Shown: one piece after another, positions 30,135 through 37,882 of the stretch
Numbering within the stretch: position 1 is the first letter of the stretch
Layout of the letters: every line of letters starts with the position of its first letter
Assembly: GCA_958439205.1 (NCBI GenBank)
Contig: OY288189.1
Coordinates: 1,565,001-1,629,000 of the forward strand
Length of the DNA stretch: 64,000 nucleotides
Reading direction: 5' to 3'
Origin: an uncultured Allorhizobium sp.
GTDB taxonomy: Bacteria > Pseudomonadota > Alphaproteobacteria > Rhizobiales > Rhizobiaceae
Notes under the pieces: generated by a model
What the model was told of the DNA's origin: nothing
The model's input: the letters and a program-made list of their open reading frames with translations, nothing else
Database searches by the model: none
Made by a program: the position numbers and the translations under genes

Positions 30135-30332
30135 TTAGCCTCGGGTCATCCAGTCGTCGATCTCGCGATCGGCTTCTTCTTGGGTCTTGCCATAGGCAGC
30201 CTGGATCTTGCCGGAGAGTTCCTTGCGCTTGCCGGCGATGACGTCGAGATCGTCACCTGTCAGCTTGCCCCACTGGGTCTGGGCCTTGCCCTTGAACTGC
30301 TCCCAATTGCCTTCGATCTGGTTCCAATTCAT
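30135..30332 (-). CDS. CsbD-family stress protein
   Basis: 65 residues from ATG 30332, with GGGAGAAAACCG upstream. MNWNQIEGNWEQFKGKAQTQ and KLTGDDLDVIAGKRKELSGK are diagnostic of the CsbD family, small hydrophilic general-stress proteins of unknown mechanism. An exact EcfG-type promoter lies 54-78 bases upstream (30386-30410, minus strand). It forms the left edge of the stress island. Confidence 0.92.
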   Translation of the reverse strand: MNWNQIEGNWEQFKGKAQTQWGKLTGDDLDVIAGKRKELSGKIQAAYGKTQEEADREIDDWMTRG

Positions 30333-30385
30333 CGGTTTTCTCCCGTGTCTGGTGTTGGTCGAGGCTCCGTGTCCTCGGATCCGAA

Positions 30386-30410
30386 AACGCCGGTTTGTCG
30401 CAGAAGTTCC
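30386..30410 (-). promoter_or_regulatory. EcfG-type promoter for csbD
   Basis: Minus strand GGAAC (30410-30406), 16 bases, CGTT (30389-30386), the consensus recognised by EcfG sigma factors of the alphaproteobacterial general stress response. Confidence 0.85.
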
Positions 30411-30481
30411 GTCCTCGTTGCCTGATGGCGATGGCCGGGTGAAGGCGTGTCGGCGGCGCGTGAGAATATATCGGGGCCGGT

Positions 30482-30506
30482 GGAACACTCGCTCTTGCTC
30501 GACGTT
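30482..30506 (+). promoter_or_regulatory. EcfG-type promoter for the DUF883 gene
   Basis: GGAAC (30482-30486), 16 bases, CGTT (30503-30506), 45 bases before the start codon at 30551. Confidence 0.85.
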
Positions 30507-30550
30507 CTCTAGGCGAAACGCAATCGAAAGAACGAGTGAAGGAGATCCCC

Positions 30551-30904
30551 ATGGCCCAGGTACCGAGCGCCTCCAGGAACGATATCGAGGACAAGGCGAA
30601 CGAACTTGCTGACCGCATCGAGGCAAAGACCGATTCTGTCGGTGGCGCCACGAGCGACGACATTCAAGCCGATCTCGAAGCCCTTCGCCGCGATATCGCC
30701 GCACTGACGCAGACAGTCGCCTCCTTCGGCAGCAGCAAGATCCGCCAGGCAGGCGAGACCTCGCAGCAGTATGTCGACAGCGCTCGTGAGAGCATTGCGA
30801 ACGTCGAAGATGAGCTTGAGGCCTATGTGCATCAGCGTCCGTTCCAGTCGCTCGCCATCGCGGCTGGCGTCGGCTACGTGCTCGCACTGCTCACGCGGCG
30901 CTGA
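30551..30904 (+). CDS. DUF883 (ElaB/YqjD-type) membrane-anchored protein
   Basis: 117 residues; GAAGGAGATC precedes ATG 30551. A long amphipathic helix (residues ~10-85, IEDKANELADRIEAKTD, QQYVDSARESIANVEDELEAYV) is followed by HQRPFQSLAIAAGVGYVLALLTRR, the DUF883 C-terminal membrane anchor. In E. coli related proteins bind ribosomes at the membrane in stationary phase. The exact EcfG promoter upstream supports stress induction here. The next gene begins 3 bases later. Confidence 0.88.
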   Translation: MAQVPSASRNDIEDKANELADRIEAKTDSVGGATSDDIQADLEALRRDIAALTQTVASFGSSKIRQAGETSQQYVDSARESIANVEDELEAYVHQRPFQSLAIAAGVGYVLALLTRR

Positions 30905-30906
30905 TC

Positions 30907-31356
30907 ATGCTGCCGCTCTTTAGACAACTCGGCATTCTCGCCTTCGGTCGGGTGCAGCCGACCGCGACCCGCATCACGCGCTCCCTCATCGGGGGCGCGA
31001 TTGTCGGCGTTCTGGCACTCACGGCCTATGTGGCATTGCTTCTGGCTCTGGGTTTCTATCTGTCCAGCGAGTTCGGCGCGATCTATGCCGCCCTTATCGT
31101 CGCAGGCGTCACCGCCCTGTGCGGTCTCATCGTCATTCTGATCGTCCAGTCGATGAACAAGGCGACTGAGCGGCGCATGGAGGCACGTCGCCGTGCTGCG
31201 AAGTCGCAGTTGCCGGATCCCATGACGCTGCAATTGCTGGCCGGTGTTCCCGCGATGATGAAGGGGCGATCCTTGCTGACCACTGCCGCAATCGCCGCGC
31301 TCGTCTTCGGTGTTGCGAAGATGCAGGGCGTCGGTCGGGATGGACGGGACGATTGA
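30907..31356 (+). CDS. Phage-holin-like (DUF1469 type) membrane protein
   Basis: 149 residues with two long hydrophobic helices (about 25-55 and 58-85) and a third, weaker one near residues 120-138, separated by a basic region (MNKATERRMEARRRAAKS). Partners of DUF883 proteins in many alphaproteobacteria have this layout (holin-superfamily proteins without lysis role). It starts 3 bases after the DUF883 stop and should share its EcfG promoter. Function in envelope stress is inferred. Confidence 0.75.
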   Translation: MLPLFRQLGILAFGRVQPTATRITRSLIGGAIVGVLALTAYVALLLALGFYLSSEFGAIYAALIVAGVTALCGLIVILIVQSMNKATERRMEARRRAAKSQLPDPMTLQLLAGVPAMMKGRSLLTTAAIAALVFGVAKMQGVGRDGRDD

Positions 31357-31413
31357 TATCGCGCGAACGTCGAATGCCAGTGCCTTGGGCTCTGGCTTTC
31401 GGCGAAAGCGCGC

Positions 31414-31605
31414 CTATTTCTTCGCTTTGGTTTCTGCGTCTTGCAACCGCTCGAGGAGGTCCAGAAAATGAGGAGGTGTGCCTTCTTCGATGATGCTGTC
31501 GTAGTAGCCACGCAGCTTGGTGGCGATCAACGCATTGTCGTTCTGGCGTCGTGCAGCGGGGAGCTTTTTCGGTTTAGCCGGTTTGTCCGCGGGGCCTTCA
31601 GCCAT
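31414..31605 (-). CDS. nepR: NepR anti-sigma factor, copy 1
   Basis: 63 residues with the NepR core IATKLRGYYDSIIEEGTPPHFLDLLERLQ preceded by a basic, Pro/Lys-rich N-terminus. NepR holds EcfG inactive until phosphorylated PhyR captures it. It is divergent from phyR, the usual genomic position. Unlike the second copy (35781), no exact EcfG promoter was found in front of it, so it may be expressed constitutively. The two NepR copies differ at the termini. Confidence 0.88.
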   Translation of the reverse strand: MAEGPADKPAKPKKLPAARRQNDNALIATKLRGYYDSIIEEGTPPHFLDLLERLQDAETKAKK

Positions 31606-31688
31606 TTTGTTCCAGTTCCATCGTTTCCCTAGGCGAAATGAGAATTACTCCTATAAGATTTCGGATGCAAAAAAGTTCCTGGGGAGAT

Positions 31689-31713
31689 GGAACTTTTTTG
31701 TAAGCCCCGCGTT
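31689..31713 (+). promoter_or_regulatory. EcfG-type promoter for phyR
   Basis: GGAAC (31689-31693), 16 bases, CGTT (31710-31713), 45 bases before the phyR ATG; predicts positive feedback on the response regulator. Confidence 0.87.
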
Positions 31714-31757
31714 ATCAGCGGAGTCCGCACCGAATTCCATACCGATTGGAGAACTGC

Positions 31758-32552
31758 ATGTCCCTTACTGCCCGCGTTGCCGTCCATCTTCCTTATCTGA
31801 GGCGATATGCACGCGCCGTCACTGGTTCGCAGACATCAGGAGATGCCTATGTCGCCGCGGTCCTTGAGGCTCTGATCGCCGATATCTCGATTTTCCCGGC
31901 CAACGGCGATGACCGCGTCGCGCTGTACAAGCTGTTTGTCGTCATTTATGACTCCACCAAGGTGGAACTACCGCAGATCACCTCGCCCTTCGCCTGGGAA
32001 AAGCGCGCTGCCGCCAATCTCGCAGCCGTTCCGACACGCGCCCGCCATGCTTTCCTCTTGATCACCGTTGAAGGCTTCACCACCGCAGAGGCCGCCAACG
32101 TGCTCAGCGTCAGCGAAGCGGAATTCAACGTTCTCTTCAACGAAGCCTCGATGGAAATTTCCCGCCAGGTGGCAACCGACATCATGATCATCGAGGACGA
32201 GCCGCTGATCGCGCTCGACATCGAACAGATGGTTGAAGATCTGGGTCACCGCGTCACCGGTATTGCGCGCACGCATGCCGAAGCCGTTGATCTCTACAAG
32301 CGCACGAGCCCGAAGATGGTTCTGGCCGACATCCAGCTTGCGGATGGCAGCTCCGGCATCGACGCGGTAAACGACATTCTGAAGGTCGATACCATCCCGG
32401 TTATCTTCATCACTGCCTTCCCGGAACGTCTGCTGACCGGCGAACGTCCGGAGCCGGCCTTCCTGGTGACCAAGCCGTTCAACCCCGACATGGTCAAGGC
32501 TCTGATCAGCCAGGCGCTTTTCTTCAACGAGCGCGTGGCAGAGCAAGTCTAA
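31758..32552 (+). CDS. phyR: General stress response regulator PhyR
   Basis: 264 residues from ATG 31758, GGAGA upstream. The N-terminal half is a sigma-like domain (SLTARVAVHLPYLRRYARAV ... EGFTTAEAANVLSVSEAEFN) that mimics EcfG; the C-terminal receiver (MIIEDEPLIALDIEQMVEDLG) has its phosphoacceptor aspartate at about residue 191 in LADIQLADGSSG and the conserved lysine in VTKPFNP. When phosphorylated it sequesters NepR and frees EcfG. It is followed by an HWE kinase, the probable phosphodonor. Confidence 0.96.
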   Translation: MSLTARVAVHLPYLRRYARAVTGSQTSGDAYVAAVLEALIADISIFPANGDDRVALYKLFVVIYDSTKVELPQITSPFAWEKRAAANLAAVPTRARHAFLLITVEGFTTAEAANVLSVSEAEFNVLFNEASMEISRQVATDIMIIEDEPLIALDIEQMVEDLGHRVTGIARTHAEAVDLYKRTSPKMVLADIQLADGSSGIDAVNDILKVDTIPVIFITAFPERLLTGERPEPAFLVTKPFNPDMVKALISQALFFNERVAEQV

Positions 32553-32641
32553 TCCCGCTCACATGGGCATAGGTTAGAGTGAGAAATGGGGCCGGCCGCG
32601 AGTGCCGGTCCGGGGTGCCGATCAACGGCGGAGCAGGACAA

Positions 32642-33631
32642 TTGGTACATCGGTTGACATGGTTTGAACCTCAGCGCGGCGATGAGCAGCTGCGGGAGTT
32701 CTTCATAACCGCGCTCATTGACATGGGCGCCAGCCTGATTCTTCAGGACAAGGATGGTACCTATGTCTGCATCACCTCGCTTCCGGCGCGGTGGCGTCTG
32801 CCGGTAGGTAGCAAGCCGTCCGACGATACGGTCTTCGGGCCCGAGATCGGACAGAAGCTTGCGGAGCTGAAGTCGGGTCTCGTGAATGCCGGCGATCGGG
32901 TCGAGCTGGAGATCGAGGCGGGCGACGATACCTTCTTCGAGTTCCGATGCCGGATGGTGGAAATGGCAGATAATGATCTGCACATGATCACCGTGGTGAT
33001 CGACCGAACCGAGGACCGTCGGCGTGAGCGTCTTTTAAGGGCGCTTTTGCGCGAAGTAAGCCACCGCTCGAAGAACCTGCTTGCGATCATCCAGAGCATT
33101 GCCTCTCAGACGGCGCGTTACTCCGGCACACTGGACATGTTCCTTGGAAAATTCCGCGGCCGGCTTCATGCGCTGTCGCAGTCGCAAGACCTGATCACGG
33201 ACTCAAGCTGGCGCGGCGCTTATTTCCGCGACCTCTTGAAACAGCAGGTCGATCGTTACGTTCAGGAGAATGCAGATCTGGTTCATGTCTCCGGCGACGA
33301 TGTGCTTCTGACACCGAATGCCTCGTTGCATATTGGCCTGGCATTGCATGAACTGGTCGTGAATGCCGTGAGCCACGGCGATTTCCTGCAGCGGCGTCTG
33401 CCAATCGAGGTGACCTGCCGCAAGATCGATACACCTGATGGTCCTGTCGTCGAGATTGGCTGGAACGAGCCATTCACGGCGCAGGTCGGCGAGGAAACGA
33501 AAGCGGCGCGTTTCGGCAGCACTGTGCTTGAGCGCGTTGTTCCCTCTTCGGTCAACGGCGAGGCCACCCACAAACTCGAAAACGGGCAGGTGCGCTACAT
33601 GCTCCGGTTCCCGCTCGAGATCTTCGACTGA
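32642..33631 (+). CDS. HWE/HisKA_2-family sensor histidine kinase
   Basis: About 329 residues from TTG 32642, which has GGAG 8 bases upstream; a GTG at 32579 without a clear ribosome site would add 21 residues. A PAS-like sensor (residues ~20-125) precedes the dimerisation box REVSHRSKNLLAIIQSIA, with the phospho-histidine near residue 141, and an ATPase domain with N-box ALHELVVNAVSHGDFLQRR. No membrane segment, so it is a cytosolic sensor. Located 89 bases after phyR; likely controls PhyR phosphorylation. Confidence 0.88.
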   Translation: MVHRLTWFEPQRGDEQLREFFITALIDMGASLILQDKDGTYVCITSLPARWRLPVGSKPSDDTVFGPEIGQKLAELKSGLVNAGDRVELEIEAGDDTFFEFRCRMVEMADNDLHMITVVIDRTEDRRRERLLRALLREVSHRSKNLLAIIQSIASQTARYSGTLDMFLGKFRGRLHALSQSQDLITDSSWRGAYFRDLLKQQVDRYVQENADLVHVSGDDVLLTPNASLHIGLALHELVVNAVSHGDFLQRRLPIEVTCRKIDTPDGPVVEIGWNEPFTAQVGEETKAARFGSTVLERVVPSSVNGEATHKLENGQVRYMLRFPLEIFD

Positions 33632-33674
33632 CCCCTCCGACACCCCGGTGTCGCCCCCATAGAAAGACGAGATC

Positions 33675-34739
33675 ATGCGCCTGTTCAGTTGCAGCAACTG
33701 TACGAATGTCGTGCATTTCGAAAACGACGGCTGCGTCACTTGCGGCGCGCGTCTGGTGTTCCGGGCGACGAGCCTGGATATGGTCGCGCTCGATGCCTCG
33801 GGCACCCACATTCTCGATCATGGCCAGACGGAACCGGTCCCGGTCAACCCGTGCGCAAACGCCGCAATGGGCGGCTGCAACTGGCTTGCCGATGATGGTG
33901 ACGACAGCGGCTTCTGTGTCGCCTGCCGGCATAATGTCACCATCCCCGATCTCTCCGTGCCGGATAACCTGCATAACTGGCAGCGGATCGAGCTTGCCAA
34001 GCGCGGCCTTTTCTATTCGCTGCTGAGGTTCCGTCTGCCGCTCGTCACCCGCACTGCAGATCCCGAGCGAGGGCTCGGCTTTGAGTTTCTGGCTGATGAC
34101 CCCGCCGCTCCCGATGGGGAGGGGCCGGTGCTGACCGGGCATTCTGAGGGCCTCATCACGCTCAACATCGCGGAGGGCTCCGACGCTGAGCGGGAGGCCC
34201 GTCGTGTGGCCTTGGGCGAACCTTTCCGGACTTTGCTCGGCCATTTCCGCCACGAGGTTGCCCATTACTACTGGAATGTCCTGGTGCGCGACCGAGGTGC
34301 TTTCGAGGAATTCCGTGCTGTCTTCGGTGACGAACGGATTGACTATTCCGAAGCTCTCAAGCGGCATTACGCCGAAGGACCTGTTCCCGGCTGGGAGAAC
34401 ACTTTCATCTCCGCCTATGCTGCCAGTCATCCTTGGGAAGACTTCGCAGAAACATTTGCGCATTACTTCCACATGGTGGATGCGCTTGATACCGCCGATG
34501 CCTTCGGCCTCAGAACGAGCCCTGATGTCGAGGCCGATGTGCCTGCGATCGAGTTGAAGCGGACCTTCGACAGTTACAGTGCCGGCAGCGCAGGGGCGCT
34601 CATCCGCGCCTGGGTTCCGCTGACGCTCGCGATCAACAGCATCAACCGCAGCATGGGCCAGCAGGACCTTTACCCCTTCGTCCTGTCAGAGCCCGTCATT
34701 GCCAAACTTCACTATATTCATGAGCTGATCCGCTCCTGA
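33675..34739 (+). CDS. Putative zinc-ribbon metallopeptidase
   Basis: 354 residues. The N-terminal zinc ribbon has FSCSNCTNVVHFEN-x3-CVTCGARL and later cysteine pairs (NPCANAAMGGCNW, FCVACRHN). The C-terminal domain holds an HExxH site, FRHEVAHYYW, with a downstream HPWEDFAETFAHYFHM that can supply the third ligand. This matches the 'putative zinc-binding metallo-peptidase' family (DUF2248-type), substrate unknown. It sits 43 bases after the kinase gene inside the stress island; no EcfG promoter was found directly upstream. Confidence 0.83.
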   Translation: MRLFSCSNCTNVVHFENDGCVTCGARLVFRATSLDMVALDASGTHILDHGQTEPVPVNPCANAAMGGCNWLADDGDDSGFCVACRHNVTIPDLSVPDNLHNWQRIELAKRGLFYSLLRFRLPLVTRTADPERGLGFEFLADDPAAPDGEGPVLTGHSEGLITLNIAEGSDAEREARRVALGEPFRTLLGHFRHEVAHYYWNVLVRDRGAFEEFRAVFGDERIDYSEALKRHYAEGPVPGWENTFISAYAASHPWEDFAETFAHYFHMVDALDTADAFGLRTSPDVEADVPAIELKRTFDSYSAGSAGALIRAWVPLTLAINSINRSMGQQDLYPFVLSEPVIAKLHYIHELIRS

Positions 34740-34772
34740 TCTTGCGCTTCTCCTGACAGCCGCCGAATTCCC

Positions 34773-34797
34773 GGAACATCGATCAAGTCTCCGCGTT
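34773..34797 (+). promoter_or_regulatory. EcfG-type promoter for the 34825 gene pair
   Basis: GGAAC (34773-34777), 16 bases, CGTT (34794-34797), 28 bases before ATG 34825. Confidence 0.87.
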
Positions 34798-34824
34798 AAC
34801 CTTCCAGTAACACGGAGACTGATC

Positions 34825-35160
34825 ATGAACAGTATGGCTGCCTTATTGGTCATCGTGGCCTGCCACCCCCAAGACACCACCTGTCTTCAGGATCCGGTCG
34901 CCGTGATTTCTTATGAAACGGATCAGGCTTGCTATCAGGCCTTGCCGGAAGAGCTGCGTCGCGCCCGGGCGATGGCGGACATCATCTATGGTGATTGCTT
35001 CCCCGTCAGTGCCGATCTGGTTGCAGGTCGTGATATTCGCCAGACGATCGATCCCGGCAAGCTTGCTGCTCTCGACGCCCCGGTCGTCACTGCTGGTCCG
35101 GCAGAGGCGCAGGCGCTGATCGCACCGATCCCGGCTGATCGCTATGGAGCCGTCGAATGA
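34825..35160 (+). CDS. Small exported or soluble protein of unknown function, EcfG-controlled
   Basis: 111 residues. A short hydrophobic start (MNSMAALLVIVACHP) could be a weak signal or a buried strand; four cysteines (positions about 13, 20, 32 and 52) might form disulfides. No family is recognised. An exact EcfG promoter precedes it, and its last bases overlap the next gene (ATGA at 35157). The pair is therefore predicted to be stress-induced. Confidence 0.75.
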   Translation: MNSMAALLVIVACHPQDTTCLQDPVAVISYETDQACYQALPEELRRARAMADIIYGDCFPVSADLVAGRDIRQTIDPGKLAALDAPVVTAGPAEAQALIAPIPADRYGAVE

Positions 35161-35348
35161 GCCCCTCCACTCACGACCGCCAGCCGTCGTCCGAAATCGA
35201 CGCGCGGAATCGCCACCTAGCACAAGAAGCTGGGCTCGATCAGGATCTGGAATCGCAGGTTCCACCCCGATATGGCTCTTTCACCGGCACAACGCTCCTG
35301 ATCATGCTTTGCCTGCTGATCGCGGTCATGGTCTGGATCATTCTCTGA
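35157..35348 (+). CDS. Small single-TM protein, EcfG-controlled
   Basis: 63 residues: a polar N-terminus (SSEIDARNRHLAQEAGLDQD) and one C-terminal membrane helix (GTTLLIMLCLLIAVMVWIIL). Its start overlaps the stop of the upstream gene by 4 bases, so the two are coupled and share the EcfG promoter at 34773. No known family; probably inner-membrane with the N-terminus in the cytoplasm. Confidence 0.72.
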   Translation: MSPSTHDRQPSSEIDARNRHLAQEAGLDQDLESQVPPRYGSFTGTTLLIMLCLLIAVMVWIIL

Positions 35349-35377
35349 TAGTTCTTCGCCCAATCATCCCAAACGAA

Positions 35378-35412
35378 AAAAAAGGCTGCGCCTCTCAGCG
35401 CAGCCTTTTTTG
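35378..35412. terminator. Bidirectional rho-independent terminator
   Basis: AAAAAAGGCTGCGC and GCGCAGCCTTTTTT form a strong stem with an A-run before and T-run after, between two convergent transcription units. Confidence 0.9.
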
Positions 35413-35432
35413 TATCCGCTTCCAGTCTCCCG

Positions 35433-35597
35433 TTACGCCCGACGGAACAGGCGCATTGCGAGCGAGATGATGAAGAGAATGATGAAGATTGCGAACAGGA
35501 TCTTGGCGATGCCGGCAGAGGCGCCAGCGATACCGCCGAAGCCGAGAACGCCGGCGATCAGGGCGACGACGAGGAAGACGAGAGCGTAATAAAGCAT
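35433..35597 (-). CDS. DUF1328 small membrane protein, copy 1
   Basis: 54 residues, too short for many gene finders. Reads [20 protein letters not shown], then [15 protein letters not shown] and a C-terminal MRLFRRA; two membrane helices with the glycine-rich [14 protein letters not shown] centre that defines DUF1328 (YtjA). An exact EcfG promoter lies 30-54 bases upstream (35627-35651, minus). A second copy is at 37883-38047. Confidence 0.9.
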   Translation of the reverse strand: MLYYALVFLVVALIAGVLGFGGIAGASAGIAKILFAIFIILFIISLAMRLFRRA

Positions 35598-35626
35598 TTT
35601 GGTTCTCCGAGTTTCGATGGCTGGAA

Positions 35627-35651
35627 AACGTCGATTTAATGACTTTGTTCC
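35627..35651 (-). promoter_or_regulatory. EcfG-type promoter for DUF1328 copy 1
   Basis: Minus strand GGAAC (35651-35647), 16 bases, CGTT (35630-35627). Confidence 0.86.
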
Positions 35652-35721
35652 ATGCCGATCACGGCTTCGAGAGCACCTTCGACAGCCATCGAAAAGACGG
35701 CTAAAAAATCTGATGTCGCGT

Positions 35722-35746
35722 GGAACCTTATGGGGATCTCGGCGTT
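35722..35746 (+). promoter_or_regulatory. EcfG-type promoter for nepR-ecfG
   Basis: GGAAC (35722-35726), 16 bases, CGTT (35743-35746), 35 bases before ATG 35781; predicts autoregulation of the sigma factor and its inhibitor. Confidence 0.88.
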
Positions 35747-35780
35747 GTCAGGCGACACTCTTTCAAACCCGTTGGACCCA

Positions 35781-35990
35781 ATGACAGAACATTCAAAGAA
35801 AGCGCCGGTTTCGAACGGTCTGCCTGGAACGGGCGCCTTCCATCCTGGCGTCTCGGCGCAACTGCGGGAATATTATCAGTCGGTGCAGGAAGAGGGGATA
35901 CCGGAACGGTTTCTCCAGCTTCTCGAACGGCTGGATATGGCAGAGCGCCAGGCCGGCGATGACACTCGCATGAAGGACACTGCTCGATGA
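35781..35990 (+). CDS. nepR: NepR anti-sigma factor, copy 2
   Basis: 69 residues from ATG 35781, downstream of the promoter at 35722-35746; earlier in-frame ATGs would lie upstream of the predicted transcript start. NepR core: GVSAQLREYYQSVQEEGIPERFLQLLERLDMAE. Its stop overlaps the ecfG ATG (ATGA at 35987), the classic nepR-ecfG arrangement. Together with the copy at 31414 the locus encodes two inhibitors. Confidence 0.9.
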   Translation: MTEHSKKAPVSNGLPGTGAFHPGVSAQLREYYQSVQEEGIPERFLQLLERLDMAERQAGDDTRMKDTAR

Positions 35991-36553
35991 CCGTTGCCGA
36001 CAAGTCGATCGACGGAGCATTCAAGCGCGATCTTCTGGCCGCGCTCCCAAACCTCCGCGCCTTTGCCGTGTCGCTCACAGGTCGCCACCATGTAGCGGAC
36101 GACCTGGTTCAGGACACGATCATGAAGGCTTGGGCCAAGCAGGATCATTTCGAGCCCGGCACCAATATGAAGGCCTGGCTTTTCACCATCCTGCGTAACG
36201 AGTTCTATTCGCAGATGCGCAAACGCGGTCGCGAAGTTTCCGATACGGACGGCATCTTCACGTCGCAGCTGTCAACGCATCCGCAGCAATATGGTTCGCT
36301 CGACTTGCAGGATTTCAAGCGAGCACTCGACCAGTTGCCGAGTGACCAGCGCGAAGCGATCATTCTCGTCGGCGCGTCAGGTTTTGCCTATGAAGAGGCC
36401 GCCGAGATCTGCGGTTGCGCCGTGGGCACGATCAAAAGCCGTATCAACCGCGCGCGCAACAAGCTGCAGGAAATCCTCGGCGTGAGCGGCGAAGGTGACT
36501 ACGGCCCGGACGCGCACAGCTCAGCGGTCATCAAGAAGGCCTTCGCTGTTTAA
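35987..36553 (+). CDS. ecfG: EcfG-family sigma factor of the general stress response
   Basis: 188 residues. Sigma region 2 (LLAALPNLRAFAVSLTGRHHVADDLVQDTIMKAWAKQDHF ... NMKAWLFTILRNEFYSQMRK) and region 4 (LDQLPSDQREAIILVGASGFAYEEAAEICGCAVGTIKSRINRAR) are intact. It is co-expressed with nepR copy 2 from a promoter of its own class. Six exact copies of the promoter GGAAC-N16-CGTT in the window mark its probable local regulon. Its 3' end overlaps the convergent receiver gene by 33 bases. Confidence 0.95.
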   Translation: MTVADKSIDGAFKRDLLAALPNLRAFAVSLTGRHHVADDLVQDTIMKAWAKQDHFEPGTNMKAWLFTILRNEFYSQMRKRGREVSDTDGIFTSQLSTHPQQYGSLDLQDFKRALDQLPSDQREAIILVGASGFAYEEAAEICGCAVGTIKSRINRARNKLQEILGVSGEGDYGPDAHSSAVIKKAFAV

Positions 36554-36916
36554 CCACTTACGACGCATCGCGTCGACGACCGCCGCGGCCAGCTCGTCTG
36601 CCTGCGGCGGTTTTGATAGCATGGGGTAGGACGAAACGATCGTGCCGGCATCGGGGAAATGATCATAGGACGACAGGAAGACCGGCATCGCACCGGCCGA
36701 CAGCACAAGTGTCGCCCGCTCCACATTGAGTGGTTCGGAAGATGCAACGTCGATGATGACGATATCGAACTCTCCGGCAGAGAGTTCATTCGCAAGCCCG
36801 GAAACTGGCGTGATTTTCACATCGCAAACCAGGCTCTCCTGCAGGATCCGCTCCACCTCCATCGCGATCAAATATTGGTTTTCAGCGATGAGGACGCGCG
36901 GTGGCGATGTGTTCAT
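36521..36916 (-). CDS. Single-domain response regulator
   Basis: 131 residues from ATG 36916. Receiver domain only: VLIAENQYLIAMEVERIL, phosphoacceptor aspartate in DIVIIDVASSEP, and the conserved lysine in PMLSKPPQADEL. The usual acidic pair reads E-N, so one magnesium ligand is changed. The LIAMEVERIL segment resembles the PhyR receiver. Single-domain receivers act as phosphate shuttles in some stress pathways (MrrA, SdrG), but the FATGUY motif of that group is not seen. Its end overlaps ecfG tail to tail. Confidence 0.82.
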   Translation of the reverse strand: MNTSPPRVLIAENQYLIAMEVERILQESLVCDVKITPVSGLANELSAGEFDIVIIDVASSEPLNVERATLVLSAGAMPVFLSSYDHFPDAGTIVSSYPMLSKPPQADELAAAVVDAMRRKWLNSEGLLDDR

Positions 36917-37039
36917 GGGACTTCCTTCTGTCAGGCGCGCTTTATGGGTCCACCCCTGATGGCCGTCATTTAAATAAGACATGTCGATGCCATGGTTGTT
37001 CCACGCGGGAACATGATGGCAGCCAAACGAGGTGATCGC

Positions 37040-37795
37040 ATGGCACCGGAGCCGCGCCACAATCCAGTTCGCGTCAGTTGTTACGAATGTCCACTTCGGC
37101 GGATGAAGCAGTTCCGGCCCTTCACGGAGGCTGAGCTGGAGTTTGTCTCCAACTTCAAGCGGGGGGAGCTGCAGGCCGATCCCGGCACCACCGTGCTGGT
37201 CGAGGGCGCGCAGAGCGCGCATCTCTACACCGTCCTCGGCGGCTGGGGCTTCCGCTACAAGATCCTCGAAGACGGTCGCAGGCAGATCCTCAATTACGTT
37301 GTGCCGGGTGACATGATCGGGCTGCAGGGCGCCGTGATGGCGGAAATGCAGCATTCGGTCGAGGCCCTGACGCCGATGACGCTGTGCGTCTTCGAACGTA
37401 GCCGACTGTTCTCTCTCTTCGAGCGCCATCCTGGCCTTGGCTTCGACCTGACCTGGCTTGCCGCGCGGGAAGAGACGATCCTCGACGAGCACCTGCTCAG
37501 TGTCGGCCGACGCTCGGCGCTGGAGCGTGCTTCCTATCTTCTCGCGTTCCTCTTCGAGCGTGGACGCGTGGCCGGCGTTGTCGACGAGAGGCAGCGTCAT
37601 GTGCCGATTACGCAGACGCACCTTGCCGATACGCTGGGGCTCTCGATCGTGCACACGAACAAGACCCTGAAGAAGCTTTCGGATAGAGGCCTGATCCTGT
37701 GGCGTGACCGCGGGTGCGAGATCCTCGATGCGCGCGGGCTGGAGGACATCGCTGGCTGGACGCCGGGAGAGCCGCGGATCCGTCCCTTCATCTAG
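37040..37795 (+). CDS. Crp/Fnr-family transcriptional regulator
   Basis: 251 residues from ATG 37040, which has AGGTG 7 bases upstream; ATG 37013/37016 are alternatives. Cyclic-nucleotide-type sensor domain (RGELQADPGTTVLVEGAQSAHLYTVLGGWGFRYK) and C-terminal crp HTH (ITQTHLADTLGLSIVHTNKTLKKL). The N-terminus has only two cysteines (VSCYECPLRRM), not the four needed for an FNR 4Fe-4S cluster, so an oxygen-sensing role is unlikely. Located next to the stress genes; target unknown. Confidence 0.88.
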   Translation: MAPEPRHNPVRVSCYECPLRRMKQFRPFTEAELEFVSNFKRGELQADPGTTVLVEGAQSAHLYTVLGGWGFRYKILEDGRRQILNYVVPGDMIGLQGAVMAEMQHSVEALTPMTLCVFERSRLFSLFERHPGLGFDLTWLAAREETILDEHLLSVGRRSALERASYLLAFLFERGRVAGVVDERQRHVPITQTHLADTLGLSIVHTNKTLKKLSDRGLILWRDRGCEILDARGLEDIAGWTPGEPRIRPFI

Positions 37796-37831
37796 CCTTG
37801 GCCGTGGGCCAGGGATTGCCAGCCAAAGAAT

Positions 37832-37864
37832 AGCCCGCCGTGAAAGCTTTGCGGCGGGCTTTTT
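37832..37864 (+). terminator. Rho-independent terminator after the Crp/Fnr gene
   Basis: AGCCCGCCG (37832-37840) pairs with CGGCGGGCT (37852-37860), followed by TTTT. Confidence 0.85.
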
Positions 37865-37882
37865 CGTCTTGTCTCGCGGATG

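Noticed and set aside
31606..31688. EcfG promoter for nepR copy 1
   Set aside because: GTTCC occurs at 31676-31680, but no AACG lies 16-17 bases from it in the right orientation.
37040..37795. Assignment of the Crp/Fnr protein as an oxygen-sensing FNR
   Set aside because: Only two N-terminal cysteines are present; a 4Fe-4S FNR needs four in total with a different spacing.
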